64,000 nt of DNA, taken from the NCBI RefSeq assembly GCF_000092065.1, contig NC_009367.1, positions 62,001-126,000 of the forward strand, in the 5' to 3' direction. The position numbers and the translations under genes are program-made. Below, one piece after another: positions 55,368-64,000 of this stretch (position 1 is its first letter; each line of letters opens with the position of its first letter). Origin of the DNA: Ostreococcus lucimarinus CCE9901 (Eukaryota; Chlorophyta; Mamiellophyceae; Mamiellales; Bathycoccaceae). The notes under the pieces are model-generated. The model ran no database searches. It saw only the letters and a list, made by a program, of their open reading frames with translations, and was not told where the DNA came from.

Positions 55368-56228
55368 ATGACGTCCGCGCTCGCGCGCGCGACGCTCGCG
55401 CGCGCCGCGGGCTCGCGCGCGCACGGCGCGGCGAAAAAACGCTCGCCCGGGTCGACGCATAAGCCCTCGCAGCGATACGCGCGCGAGCACCCCGAGACGC
55501 GGGTCGAACGCAGGGCGGCGATCACGGAGGTGGTGCGAAAAGCGCGAGGCGGCGGCGCGGCGACGGCGGCGCGAAGAGACGCGCGCGCGAACGCGGCGAA
55601 GAGCCGCGCGGCGACGGCGAGCGCGGGAATGCGGGATTATGAAAACGCGGAGATTGCGCCGGCGCTGCCGTTGGTGGAGGTGCTGGAGCCGGAGACGAAT
55701 AGAAGGTTGTTGTGCACGCTGCGGCGCCGGTTTACGCTCGCGAGCGGGAGCGAGCGGTGCTTGGTGTTGCCGGTGGATACCCCGATCGATGTTTTGCGAG
55801 GCGAGGGATTGGACGAGAGCGAGGATTTGAGTGATATCGGAGACGATGAGCTGTTGCAAATATTACCCGACATGAATCGCGCGCTGGCGATGCGTGGATT
55901 TTTGCTTCAACGAAGCGCGTTTTGCATGACGGTTCGCGGTCCGGTGCGCATGAACGAGGACGACGCGCTCGAGATGGACACCGGCGGCGACGAACCGAAC
56001 GAGGGCGTGGAGGTGTGTACATTTACCAGCGGCACGTCGAGATACCTCGTCTACGCCCCGCTCAATCCGGTGCTCTTGATCACCAACGAAGACCCGGAGA
56101 CGCGTCTCCACGAGGTGTGCTTCGACGACGCCGACGTCGACGAAGCCACGCTCCAGGCCAATCTCGACGCCGAGTACGAGATGTTGAGCGAGCCCGAGGA
56201 CGAGTTATTCGCCGACGTCGCAGATTAG
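55368..56228 (+). CDS. DUF3727-domain protein, probably plastid
   Basis: 286 aa from the ATG at 55368. The first ~85 residues are Ala/Arg/Ser-rich, like a transit peptide. The domain has LCTLRRRFTLASGSERCLVLPVDTPIDVL, DIGDDELLQILPDMNRALAMRGFLLQRSAFCMTVRGPVR in near-family form, and SRYLVYAPLNPVLL. DUF3727/DUF1292-like modules are found in plant chloroplast proteins and cyanobacteria without a defined role. It ends acidic. Its 3' end is 143 bp from the EamA gene ATG. Confidence 0.78.
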   Translation: MTSALARATLARAAGSRAHGAAKKRSPGSTHKPSQRYAREHPETRVERRAAITEVVRKARGGGAATAARRDARANAAKSRAATASAGMRDYENAEIAPALPLVEVLEPETNRRLLCTLRRRFTLASGSERCLVLPVDTPIDVLRGEGLDESEDLSDIGDDELLQILPDMNRALAMRGFLLQRSAFCMTVRGPVRMNEDDALEMDTGGDEPNEGVEVCTFTSGTSRYLVYAPLNPVLLITNEDPETRLHEVCFDDADVDEATLQANLDAEYEMLSEPEDELFADVAD

Positions 56229-56371
56229 CCCCGACGCGTCCACGCTCGTTCGAGCGTTTGTTATACGATATTCCGACCGATTCCGCGCCGACGACCGTCG
56301 TCTCGCTCGCCTTCGCGCGCGCCCGCCGCCGCGTCGTCTTCACTTTCCCGCGCGCGTCGCCGCGCGGCGGC

Positions 56372-57700
56372 ATGCCCTCACCCGCGCCGCCCGCGCCCAA
56401 ATCACCCAAGCGCACCAACGCCACCATCGCGCTCGCCCGCGCGCCGCGCGCGTGCTCGGGCGCGGCGCTCGGGTACTTTTTCATCGCCCTCGTCTGCGTC
56501 ATCTGGATCGCCGCGTCGTTTCTCGTCGCCCGACTCGAGGCGCACGGCCTGTCCCCGGTGCTCCTGAGCTTCATATGCGGCTCGGGGTTCATCATACTCG
56601 TCCCGCTGCGGCTCGGGACGATCGCGCGGGGATGCGCGGCGATGGTGGAGAGCGCGCGAGGCGCGCGCGCGGGACAGCGGGACGCGAGGCGCGGCGCGGG
56701 ACGCGCGAACGCGGACGACGAGGCGGAGCGAGGACACAGCTCGAGCGCGCGCGCGGGCGCGGCGAAGAAAAGAACGCCGGGAGAAGGACACGCGAACGCG
56801 GTGGAATTAGTGCCGCTGGCGACGGCGGGAGGAGAGGGAGAGACGAGAGACGCGGAACGGGGCAAGGCGAACGAGACGGCGGCGAGTCGCGCGAAGAGAC
56901 GCGGCGAGGCGGGTATGTATAGTTTTGAGTATCATCTCAAGGCGGCGTTCGTCGTGGCGCCGATATGGGTGATGGCGCAGTTGGCGTTTGATTATAGCCT
57001 GCTGATGACGACGGTGACGGCGAATTCGATGCTGAGTTCGTCGAGCGCGGTGTTTACGTTCGTCGTGAGCGTGTACATGGGCCTGGATAAGTTTTCGTGG
57101 ATGAAAGTCGCGGCCATCGTGGCGTACGTCATCGGCACCGTGCTCGTGACGTTGGCGGATAGGGACCCGCGGGGGGTGAATTTCGACGAAGCCTCGGCCG
57201 AGGATATGGCGAACAACGCCCTCGGGCAGAACATTCAGTCGCCCGCGCTCGGCAACGTCTTGGCGCTCGCCGCGGCGGGGCTCTACGCGCTGTACACAGC
57301 CACCATGAAGCTTTACTTGAAGGATGACGACAAAACCGACATGACTTTGTTCTTCGCGCTCATGGGGATCTTTAATTTCGTCGGCTACGGCGCGGTGTTG
57401 ATCGTCACTCGCGCCCTAAACGGTTTGCCGAATTTATTCTTCGCCTTCACCGAGCGCGTCTTCTGGCTCGCGTGCGCCAAGGCATTTTTTGACAACGTCC
57501 TCAGCGATTATCTCTGGGCGCGCGCGGTCCTGCTCACGTCTCCCACGGTGGCGTCGATCGGTTTATCGCTTCAGATCCCCCTCGCGGCGACGGTGGAGGT
57601 ATTCATCGGCCAACCCGCGTGGGCGTCGCACTTTCAAAACGCCGCCCTCATGGCGAGCGGAACGCTCTTCGTCATCGCCGGTTTCTTAGGCGTCGCCTGA
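56372..57700 (+). CDS. EamA/DMT-type transporter (SLC35F5/THI74-like)
   Basis: 442 aa from the ATG at 56372. About ten helices are expected. The first pair (ALGYFFIALVCVIWIAASFLVARLE) and then a long hydrophilic loop (~95-185), unusually Arg/Ala-rich, separate the halves. The second half has YSLLMTTVTANSMLSSSSAVFTFVVS, typical of SLC35F5-like transporters (SLxxTTVxxNTILSSTSxxFTF), plus LALAAAGLYALYTATMKLYLK and DYLWARAVLLTSPTVASIGLSLQIPLA. Substrate unknown; related yeast THI74 is thiamine-repressed. The long loop is a lineage feature. Confidence 0.86.
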   Translation: MPSPAPPAPKSPKRTNATIALARAPRACSGAALGYFFIALVCVIWIAASFLVARLEAHGLSPVLLSFICGSGFIILVPLRLGTIARGCAAMVESARGARAGQRDARRGAGRANADDEAERGHSSSARAGAAKKRTPGEGHANAVELVPLATAGGEGETRDAERGKANETAASRAKRRGEAGMYSFEYHLKAAFVVAPIWVMAQLAFDYSLLMTTVTANSMLSSSSAVFTFVVSVYMGLDKFSWMKVAAIVAYVIGTVLVTLADRDPRGVNFDEASAEDMANNALGQNIQSPALGNVLALAAAGLYALYTATMKLYLKDDDKTDMTLFFALMGIFNFVGYGAVLIVTRALNGLPNLFFAFTERVFWLACAKAFFDNVLSDYLWARAVLLTSPTVASIGLSLQIPLAATVEVFIGQPAWASHFQNAALMASGTLFVIAGFLGVA

Positions 57701-57738
57701 TCACATCGAGCGGCTCGGATGATCGACTTGTGATAATC

Positions 57739-57778
57739 ATTAGAAGTGTAGAAGCTTGATTAGAAGTGTAGAGGCTTT
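57739..57778. repeat. Two-copy 20-bp tandem repeat
   Basis: ATTAGAAGTGTAGAAGCTTG is followed at 20-bp spacing by a second copy that differs in its last seven bases (ATTAGAAGTGTAGAGGCTTT). The first 14 bases are identical. It lies between the EamA stop and the Myb gene. Confidence 0.75.
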
Positions 57779-57912
57779 TCGTACGCATTTCGAGCCGGCG
57801 AGTCGGCGAGCCCGTCGACGGCGCCGCCGCGCGCCGCGTTCGCCGTCCCCGCATTCACGCGCGCGGCGTGGCGCACCGCGCGTCCCTCTCCGCGCGCGCG
57901 CGCGCGCCCGCG

Positions 57913-58479
57913 ATGGCAACCGCCAAGTATAAGTGGACGCGCGCCGAAGAGGACGCCCTGCGCGACGGCGTGCGCAAGCACGGCCCCGGAAAGTGGCGCA
58001 CGATCCAAAAAGACCCCGAGCTCGGCGACATCCTGCGCGCGCGCTCCAACGTCGATCTCAAGGATAAATGGCGCAACATGAGAGAGTCCGGCGCGCTGGA
58101 CGCGGCGGACGCGACGGGCGGCGCGGAGGAGGAGCGAGAGGCGTCGGATAGGGAACACGCGGAGGGAGGCGGGAAACGACGACGACGCGACGGAGACGAA
58201 GCGGAGACTTCGAACGCGAAAGGGAAAGAAAACGCCATGGATGCGGTGACGAACGCGTTGTTTAACGAGACGCAGCGAGTGAAGCGAGAGGCGAGCGCGG
58301 CGGAGGCGGAGGCGAGCGCGGCGGAGGCGCACGCGGCGCGGTGCGAACGCGAGGCGTGGGAGGCGGAGAAACTGGCGAGGGAATTGATCGACGAGGCGCA
58401 GCGACAAAAGGTGGGGATTCCCGTGGAAGGGACGGTGGACGTCGCGGACGTCGCGGCGGATTTGCTCGAGGAGGAGTGA
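57913..58479 (+). CDS. Telobox single-Myb protein (SMH/TRB-like)
   Basis: 188 aa from the ATG at 57913. Residues ~5-65 form a telobox Myb domain: [32 protein letters not shown], and [12 protein letters not shown], the hallmark of TTTAGGG-binding plant TRB/SMH proteins. Those also carry an H1/H5 domain, which is absent here; instead there is a Lys/Arg NLS-like patch (GKRRRRDG) and a C-terminal Ala/Glu coiled coil. Likely a telomere- or promoter-binding protein. The organism's telomere repeat is not visible in the window. Confidence 0.88.
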   Translation: MATAKYKWTRAEEDALRDGVRKHGPGKWRTIQKDPELGDILRARSNVDLKDKWRNMRESGALDAADATGGAEEEREASDREHAEGGGKRRRRDGDEAETSNAKGKENAMDAVTNALFNETQRVKREASAAEAEASAAEAHAARCEREAWEAEKLARELIDEAQRQKVGIPVEGTVDVADVAADLLEEE

Positions 58480-58635
58480 GCGCGGCGCGTCGTCGCGAAC
58501 CGAGTCGCGAAGACAGACGCGTTCGCTACGCTTCGCGAAGACTCGACGTTCGACGTTTGACTACGAACGCATGTTAGATTACCGTATTTTTAGCTAGCGC
58601 AACGACCGACGCTCGCGTCGTCGACGTCGATCGAT

Positions 58636-59109
58636 TCAACCCGGCGGTCGAATCGAGCGATCCAACTTGTCCACGTGCGCGCGCCCCGCCTCGGTGACGC
58701 TAAACGTAAAATTCCCTCTCCCTCGTCGCTTCCCGCCGCCCGAGTCGCGCTCGCCCTCTCCGGGCGGGCTCGTCGACACGCGATCGATCGCCTTCATCTT
58801 ATTCAGCAATCCCTTCATGTGACGCATCGATCGCGTTCCGACGCCGAGCGCCGACGCGCGCTCGAACAGCGCCCTCGTCGTCATCGCCCCCTCATCGCGC
58901 AGGACGCGCAGGAGCCCCGCCATGGGCCCTCTCCCCGCCGCGTAACGATCGATCGGCGCGCGGTCGTCCGACGCGCTCGCCGCGCTGAGGCGCGACGAGG
59001 CGACGGCGAAGCCGCGAGAGGTCTGCGGCGCGGCGACGATTTGAAGCGACGAAGACGCGCGCGCGAACGACGCGCGCGCCAGAGCGACGAGCGAAGACGT
59101 CGAGGGCAT
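58636..59109 (-). CDS. Small protein, probably mitochondrial, with winged-helix-like core
   Basis: 157 aa from the ATG at 59107-59109. The first ~45 residues are Ala/Ser/Arg-rich without acids, as in mitochondrial presequences, with RGFAVASS at a likely cleavage site. The core has GLLRVLRDEGAMTTRALFERASALGVGTRSMRHMKGLLNKMKAIDRV in outline, then FTFSVTEAGR, a helix-helix-helix-strand pattern like a winged helix. It resembles small plant organellar RNP proteins in a general way, but I cannot name the family. Confidence 0.6.
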   Translation of the reverse strand: MPSTSSLVALARASFARASSSLQIVAAPQTSRGFAVASSRLSAASASDDRAPIDRYAAGRGPMAGLLRVLRDEGAMTTRALFERASALGVGTRSMRHMKGLLNKMKAIDRVSTSPPGEGERDSGGGKRRGRGNFTFSVTEAGRAHVDKLDRSIRPPG

Positions 59110-59350
59110 CGCGCTCGACCGCTCGGGCGAAGGCGGCGGGAAGCGCGCGCGCGCGAGTGCGGAGGGCCGAGCGCGCGCGCGAGGTTTTGGTCGACGAAGT
59201 CGGGACGCGACGACGACGCGCGACGGTCGTCGCGCGAGGCGAGGCGAGGCGCGGTGCGCGGTGCCGAGACGATGAATTACATAAAAAACACCGAGGTTTC
59301 GTCCGCCCGAAGCGCGCGCGATCGCGACGCGCGCGTGGCGAATGATTCGG

Positions 59351-60262
59351 TCACGCGTTGACGGCGTCGGAGCTCGCGCGAAACTTTTCGGCTCGCCGAC
59401 GCTTCGCGTCTTTGAAACTCTTCGTCGCGCGCGACTGCTCGCCGCGCGCCGCGTACTCTCGACTCCACGCGAACATGTCGTCTCGCACGCCCTCGAACCC
59501 GCCCTCGAGCGCGCTCGCGTTGACGAAGACGATAAAGTCCACGCGCGCCGGCCACGCGTCCTTGTTCGTGCGAAACGCGTGCCGAATCCGTCGCTTTATC
59601 AGATTTCGATCCACCGCGCGCTTCACCTGTTTCTTCGGCACGACGATCCCGATTCGCGTGCACGTCGCCGGTTCGTGATTCGCGTTATCCACCGCGCGAA
59701 TTCGCAGATGCGCACCGTTATACGTCCGCCCCTCTCGCTTGACGCGATCGAAATCCGCGTTCGTCTTCAACCGCTCGCGCGGTCTGAACACCTCCCCCTC
59801 GATCGACTCCGTCCGCGCCGCGCGCGCCGGTTTTCGCCCGCTCATCTCTCCCCAGTTCCCGCCCTTACCGCCCGCGCGCTCCTCCGGTCGTCCGTCCGCG
59901 TCGTTCGCCGTCGACGCCGCCGCCGCGTCGTCGTCGCCCGCCGCGTCGCTCGACGCCGCCCGCGTCGTCGTCGTCGTCGTCCCTCGCCCCGTCCGCGCCG
60001 CGCGCTCGGCGTCGCTCGCCGACGCGCGCGTCGAGAGATCCGCGCGCGTCGTCGCCGGCGCGCGCCACGCGTCGCGCGCGCGCGTCGCGCCGTCGCGCGT
60101 CGTCGCGCGTCGTCCCGCCGCCGCCGCCGTCGTCGTCGCCAGCGCGCGCGCCAGCGCGCGGCGCATCGCGCGCGCCGGGGCGACGCGGTGCGTCGTCGCG
60201 CGCGCGCGCGGCGGTCGCGGCGCTCCGACGGCGCGCGCGAGCGACGCCGCGCGCGTCGGCAT
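59351..60262 (-). CDS. rnpA: Bacterial-type RNase P protein subunit (RnpA), nuclear gene
   Basis: 303 aa from the ATG at 60260-60262; the longer frame has Arg-rich non-conserved sequence. The first ~185 residues are Arg/Ala/Thr-rich targeting and linker sequence. The RnpA domain (~190-285) has ERLKTNADFDRVKREGRTY, RIGIVVPKKQVKRAVDRNLIKRRIRHAFR with the RNR RNA-binding motif, and DFIVFVNAS. In bacteria RnpA aids the RNase P RNA in tRNA 5' processing. Prasinophyte plastids carry an rnpB RNA gene, so this protein likely serves the plastid enzyme. Confidence 0.9.
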   Translation of the reverse strand: MPTRAASLARAVGAPRPPRARATTHRVAPARAMRRALARALATTTAAAAGRRATTRDGATRARDAWRAPATTRADLSTRASASDAERAARTGRGTTTTTTRAASSDAAGDDDAAAASTANDADGRPEERAGGKGGNWGEMSGRKPARAARTESIEGEVFRPRERLKTNADFDRVKREGRTYNGAHLRIRAVDNANHEPATCTRIGIVVPKKQVKRAVDRNLIKRRIRHAFRTNKDAWPARVDFIVFVNASALEGGFEGVRDDMFAWSREYAARGEQSRATKSFKDAKRRRAEKFRASSDAVNA

Positions 60263-60365
60263 GCGTCGGCGAATGCGGAATCGCGAATCGAACGTCGCAT
60301 TGCGCGCCTCGCGACGCGACGACGCGCGGCGCGCCGGCGTGCGACGCGCGACGTGAACGCGCGGG

Positions 60366-63300
60366 ATGTCGCGCGCGCGCGAGACCGGCGTCTCGGCGCG
60401 CGCGCGAGACGAGGACGACGAAAACGACGGTCGAGCGGATTCGAATGCGAGCGCGCATTCGGCGAGTCGAAGCGACGCGACGCGCGCGCGCGCGCCGAGC
60501 ACGCCGCGAGGGTACGATCACGATGGGTCGTTTCACGACGTCGGCACGCCGGCGACGGCGGCGACGGCGGGAGGCGAGAGAGGGACGTCGAACTCGGTGG
60601 CGCGGCGAATCGCGGCGCTCGAGCGAAGCGGCGACGACGCGAACGCGAACGCGCGTCGCGCGTCGTCGAGTGATGCCTCACGCGGCGATGGATGGCGATC
60701 GGGATCGTCGTCGGTGAAGTCGGCGGCGGCGCTGGAGCGCGTGGCGGAGGATGTGCGGAGCGTGCGGATGAAATTGTTCGCGGCGTCGACGAGCGCGGCG
60801 AGAGCGACGGACGAATACGGCGACGCGTTGAGGGAAGCGGGAGAGGGGTTGGATTGGCGACCGGTGGTGACGCGGGCGGTGGGAGTGATTGAGGACGCGG
60901 ATGTGGACGCGCGGGCGCGCGCGGCGCGCGTCGCTAAACGGGTGCGGGAGGAGTTGGACGCGCGCGAGAGAGAGCGAGGCGCGAGGTTGGAGGCGTTGGC
61001 GGAGCGGCGGAGCGAAGCAGCGGCGGCGTCGAACAGGGCGTCCAAGGCCTCGGAAAAGAAGAATCTTCCGGTGTTTTTAACGGGTGTCGCGTCGTCTTCG
61101 AGCAAACACGCGAATTTTGTTCGTGGTGGGAAGGCGTTGGACGAGGGCGCGGCCAAGGCGACGAAACGTTTGGCGTTTGAGATTTTGCGAGGCGCCGCGG
61201 GACGTTCGCGAGCGTTGCGAAGGGCGGCGAACGATATGGGAATGATTCGTCGCGCGCCGATTTTAAAGCGTGCGTTCGACGCGCTTCGCGCGCACGCCGT
61301 GATATGCGCGCCTCGAACTCGAGCGATGCGCGAAGCGTGCGAAACGTTCGTCGTCGTGACCGATCGTAGGATGCGACGGTCGGCGTTCAAGTCGTGGCGC
61401 GAGGGTGTGCGAGAACAAACGTTAGGTAAGACGTGTGCGGCGATTCACAACGTTCGGATCGCGCAAGCGGCGTTACATCATTGGGAGCTTTTTGCAGCAC
61501 GGGCGTTTTGGAAACGAAAGGCGAACGAGTTGGCGCACTCGTACGCCACCGGAAGATTACGCACCCTCGCGTTTTGCGGGTGGTTGCTGCACGCGCGTCG
61601 CGTTAAGGAACGCCGTATCGCCGTGCGTGCGCGAATGTTTGGCATGTCCGTACCAGAGGCGCAGCGTGCGATCCATGAAAAGGTTAAATACACTGCGCAC
61701 GACGCTCACTTGATGATGAAAAGTGAGTTGAAGTACCTGTTCGAGAAGCGCTGCTCGGAAAGCGCGCTACGATCGCAAGTCTCGTCATCGCTAAAACTCA
61801 TTCGCACGCTCGAGAACATGCGGAGATTTACTGCGGACGGAGAAGATGTGGCGTGGGCGTCGAGTGATTCAGCCATGTTTCGGGGGATCGGCGCCGCTAA
61901 GCGGCATTTGCATGTGGGATTTTCGACACGAGGACGAACGGACTCGCCGCGGCGGAAAACGTTGTCGCTCAACAGAGATGACGTCGCGGCGTCGCGAACG
62001 GCGGCAGCGATCGAAAAGGTCGCGACGACGATTGATTTCATTCCGGACAACTCGATGAACGTCGATGCGCTGAGTGCAGACGCATACGAGCTCTCGCAAG
62101 AGCATCAACGAGCGCTGACAAGCGCGCGTGACGCGACTCAAAAGTGCGTCGCCGCGCGAAAGGCGGCGCACGACACGAGTCTCAGGGCGAGTCGACTCGT
62201 CGCAAACGCCGATTCGCGGGCGAACGCGGCGGTTCAGGGCGCGCAGGATGCGATGAATGAGTCGATCAAGGCTGAGTTCCTTGCCATCGAAGCGGAAGAG
62301 TCCGCCAATCTCGCCGAGCGCCGCGCAGAAGAGCTCTCGGAATCCGGCGCGGGCGACGAAAAAGTGATCGCGCACGCGCTTCAGCGGGCCGCCGAAGCGG
62401 CGGCTTGCGCGGTCAATCTATCTTCCGCGCACGTAGCCGCCGCTCGAGTTGCAGAACGCGCAATCGATATCGCTGAAGAGCATAAAGAGGCGGCGAGAAT
62501 GTTGAAGGCGCAAGCGGAGGAAGACGTCGAGAAAGCACAGACGCGCGTGCTCGAAGCGGAAGCCGTCGTCATGGCGACGGCGAAACTGGAGCGAGAACTC
62601 AACGCAAAGGCGGTGAACGCGATGAAACGTTTGCAGCGCGCGACGGGTGATTCCGTCGTTTTCCACGACGGAAGTTTATTCGATCGTGATTCCAACGAAA
62701 ACGCGGTGTTTTCTCCCACGAAGGCGCGAAGCGCTGAGGAGAAGAAAATTATGCGACGACGCGTGACCTGGGACTCGTTTGGCGAAGGAATCGACGACGA
62801 CGACGATGATATCGTTGAGAGCATGCAAAACATATCTCTTGCGCCGGGAAAGTGGTATACGCTCGCGGAGTGTGCGACGCAAGCGTACGCCAAGAGGCTC
62901 GCACGCAAAGTACTCGCCGGTTTTGCGAAAAACATCGCGTGGCGTCGGCAACAGCGCGACGCCGCGCAGTTGTCGTTCATCACGAACATCTTCACCTCTT
63001 GGGCGAACGTAGCGCACATCAACCAGACGCGTCGCAGGCTCGTGGAGAGCGTCGTGGATGAGGTCGTCAGCGAAGATCGCGAGCGACGGCTGCGCGCATA
63101 CGTTTCGTGCCTGCAGAAGCACGCCAAGTGGCGCAAAGCGCGCTGCGAGGAGCTGAAAATTAGCCTCCGACGCGTCGTCGCGCCGACGATCACACGGCCC
63201 GCGTTCGATCACTGGCGAAAGAAAGTGGCAAATATTTACCTCGTCCGGCGAGTCGTGAATCGCGCCATCGTCGCATGGAGAGAGCGCATCGCCAAACCGT

Positions 63301-63656
63301 CGCACTCAAACGCGTTTTACGCGATGTACGATGCCTTGCACGCTTGGCGCCGCGTCGCCGAAGAGCGTCGCCTTCGCCGCCACCGCTCACGAACGGCGAT
63401 GGAGTATCATCGTGTCACGCTCACTTTGAAGGCTTTGAACTCTTGGAGAGCTTTCACCGAGGCGCGTGCCGAGCGCGTTCGCGAGCGTCGCATCGCTCTC
63501 GAGCGATCTCGCCGTCGTCGCCGTCTCGCCGTGGAATCCTATTACCGCGCGCTCGCCTCGCGAGCGCTCTTACTCTGGCGCGCCGTCGCCGTCGCCAATC
63601 GACAATCTAGCACCCCACATCGCGCGCGACGCGCGATCGCGCGCGCTTCGCATTAG
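60366..63656 (+). CDS. SFI1-like Trp-repeat protein (centrin-binding type) with coiled coils
   Basis: 1096 aa from the ATG at 60366. N-terminus Ser/Thr/Arg-rich (~1-120), then coiled coil, then a first group of Trp-containing helices (~290-400: FKSWREGVREQ, LHHWELFAARAFWKRK, FCGWLLHARR). A long Ala/Glu coiled coil spans ~530-770. A second group (~850-1085) has FTSWANVAHI, FDHWRKKVAN, IVAWRERIA, LHAWRRVAEERR, LNSWRAFTEAR and LLWRAVA. These resemble SFI1 repeats that bind centrin along a helix at microtubule organising centres. Spacing is irregular, so centrin binding is inference. Confidence 0.7.
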   Translation: MSRARETGVSARARDEDDENDGRADSNASAHSASRSDATRARAPSTPRGYDHDGSFHDVGTPATAATAGGERGTSNSVARRIAALERSGDDANANARRASSSDASRGDGWRSGSSSVKSAAALERVAEDVRSVRMKLFAASTSAARATDEYGDALREAGEGLDWRPVVTRAVGVIEDADVDARARAARVAKRVREELDARERERGARLEALAERRSEAAAASNRASKASEKKNLPVFLTGVASSSSKHANFVRGGKALDEGAAKATKRLAFEILRGAAGRSRALRRAANDMGMIRRAPILKRAFDALRAHAVICAPRTRAMREACETFVVVTDRRMRRSAFKSWREGVREQTLGKTCAAIHNVRIAQAALHHWELFAARAFWKRKANELAHSYATGRLRTLAFCGWLLHARRVKERRIAVRARMFGMSVPEAQRAIHEKVKYTAHDAHLMMKSELKYLFEKRCSESALRSQVSSSLKLIRTLENMRRFTADGEDVAWASSDSAMFRGIGAAKRHLHVGFSTRGRTDSPRRKTLSLNRDDVAASRTAAAIEKVATTIDFIPDNSMNVDALSADAYELSQEHQRALTSARDATQKCVAARKAAHDTSLRASRLVANADSRANAAVQGAQDAMNESIKAEFLAIEAEESANLAERRAEELSESGAGDEKVIAHALQRAAEAAACAVNLSSAHVAAARVAERAIDIAEEHKEAARMLKAQAEEDVEKAQTRVLEAEAVVMATAKLERELNAKAVNAMKRLQRATGDSVVFHDGSLFDRDSNENAVFSPTKARSAEEKKIMRRRVTWDSFGEGIDDDDDDIVESMQNISLAPGKWYTLAECATQAYAKRLARKVLAGFAKNIAWRRQQRDAAQLSFITNIFTSWANVAHINQTRRRLVESVVDEVVSEDRERRLRAYVSCLQKHAKWRKARCEELKISLRRVVAPTITRPAFDHWRKKVANIYLVRRVVNRAIVAWRERIAKPSHSNAFYAMYDALHAWRRVAEERRLRRHRSRTAMEYHRVTLTLKALNSWRAFTEARAERVRERRIALERSRRRRRLAVESYYRALASRALLLWRAVAVANRQSSTPHRARRAIARASH

Positions 63657-63851
63657 AACTTGATGTATTCGCTCATCGGTACCTTTAGAACTTTCCGCGC
63701 CGCCTTCGAGTCCAGAACGCGAACGACGAGCGTCGCCCCGCGCGCTCAATTGCCATAACAGACTCGCATCCTCTCCCAAAGTCGACACGTCACACATCCG
63801 CGCGCGTCGTCGCATCGCCCGCGCGCGCCGCGCGCGCGCGGGCGCGCGCAC
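63653..63851 (-). CDS. Uncertain short gene or 3' exon, frame broken at a C4/G4 run
   Basis: On the minus strand an open segment starts at about 63800 (MCDVSTLGEDASLLWQLSAR) and another in a different frame ends TLVVRVLDSKAARKVLKVP, then MSEYIKF and TAA at 63653-63655. The two meet at a GGGG run (plus-strand CCCC, 63736-63739). Either an intron, a real frameshift or a sequence error could join them. Hydrophobic-charged alternation is protein-like in both parts. The stop overlaps the SFI1-like stop by two bases. No family recognised. Confidence 0.35.
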
Positions 63852-63920
63852 CGCGAACCGCGTTTCGCGCGTCGTTCGCGCGCGACGTCGGCGCGTCGTC
63901 GGCGCGTCGTCGACGATTCC

Positions 63921-64000
63921 ATGGTCGCCGAAATGCGGACGCTTCGGGAAAACGACGCGGATACGCTCGTCACGCCGCCGAAAACCTTCGGCCGCGTCGC
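63921..64000 (+). CDS. Possible 5' end of a gene (truncated by window)
   Basis: An ATG at 63921 begins a frame open to the window edge (26 codons: MVAEMRTLRENDADTLVTPPKTFG...). It sits after a CGTCG-rich stretch typical of upstream regions here. Too short to assign. Confidence 0.35.
   Translation, partial: MVAEMRTLRENDADTLVTPPKTFGRV

Overview
The window reads as nuclear DNA of a tiny green alga of the Mamiellophyceae, most like Ostreococcus; the genus is an inference. The signs are high G+C by eye, about 44 genes in 64 kb with gaps often under 150 bp, few introns, and a gene set mixing general eukaryotic genes (SPT6, TAF6, NHP2, EMC1, ALG7) with plant and algal ones (MLO, ARC3, an AKT-like K+ channel with ankyrin repeats, CAS1/RWA acetyltransferase, ARG1-like DnaJ, plastid ABC ATPase, DUF3727). 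A bacterial-type RNase P protein is also present. There is no operon, phage, CRISPR array, transposon or recognisable rRNA/tRNA gene.

Layout. 1-12.6 kb: end of EMC1, a GT-D-like membrane protein, SPT6, SPO11-like, plastid UPF0301/AlgH, TMEM135-like and a MYND-TPR protein. 12.6-25.6 kb: a giant-virus-style ankyrin repeat protein, MLO, a coiled-coil/kelch protein, CAS1/RWA, a small membrane protein, an AKT-like K+ channel and LMBR1. 25.6-40.6 kb: DUF1338 dioxygenase, an unknown membrane protein, ARG1-like DnaJ, plastid ABC ATPase, TAF6, a PhyH-like oxygenase, a PNRC-motif protein, secreted cyclophilin, ALG7, PET117, an FSH hydrolase, a degenerate DHHC protein and a HAD protein. 40.6-50.3 kb: a second CNBD K+ channel, a triosephosphate isomerase/SMP-30/zinc-ribbon fusion head to head with ARC3, a soluble CNBD protein and NHP2. 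50.4-64 kb: a J-protein, coiled-coil protein, small secreted protein, MYND-CS protein, DUF3727, EamA transporter, telobox Myb, a small mitochondrial-type protein, RnpA, an SFI1-like repeat protein and two uncertain gene fragments.

Seven introns were placed by hand, each near the 5' end of its gene. They share a GT(G/A)-type donor, usually GTGCG, and an ACTGAC element about 24-40 nt before the acceptor. Two of them (in UPF0301 and MYND-CS) are multiples of three with no stop, so simple ORF calling would read through them. Several starts were placed at the first plausible ATG instead of upstream GTG/TTG extensions.

Most genes are unrelated housekeeping neighbours. Themes that recur are plastid functions (ARC3, TPI fusion, RnpA, ABC ATPase, UPF0301, DUF3727), cyclic-nucleotide-binding domains (three genes), and compact divergent promoters of 65-110 bp. 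The most unusual items are the TPI/SMP-30/zinc-ribbon fusion, the DHFC acyltransferase that has lost most zinc ligands, the DUF1338 enzyme with a PCNA/SUMO-like tail, and a possible 25-bp-spaced PET117-ALG7 pair.
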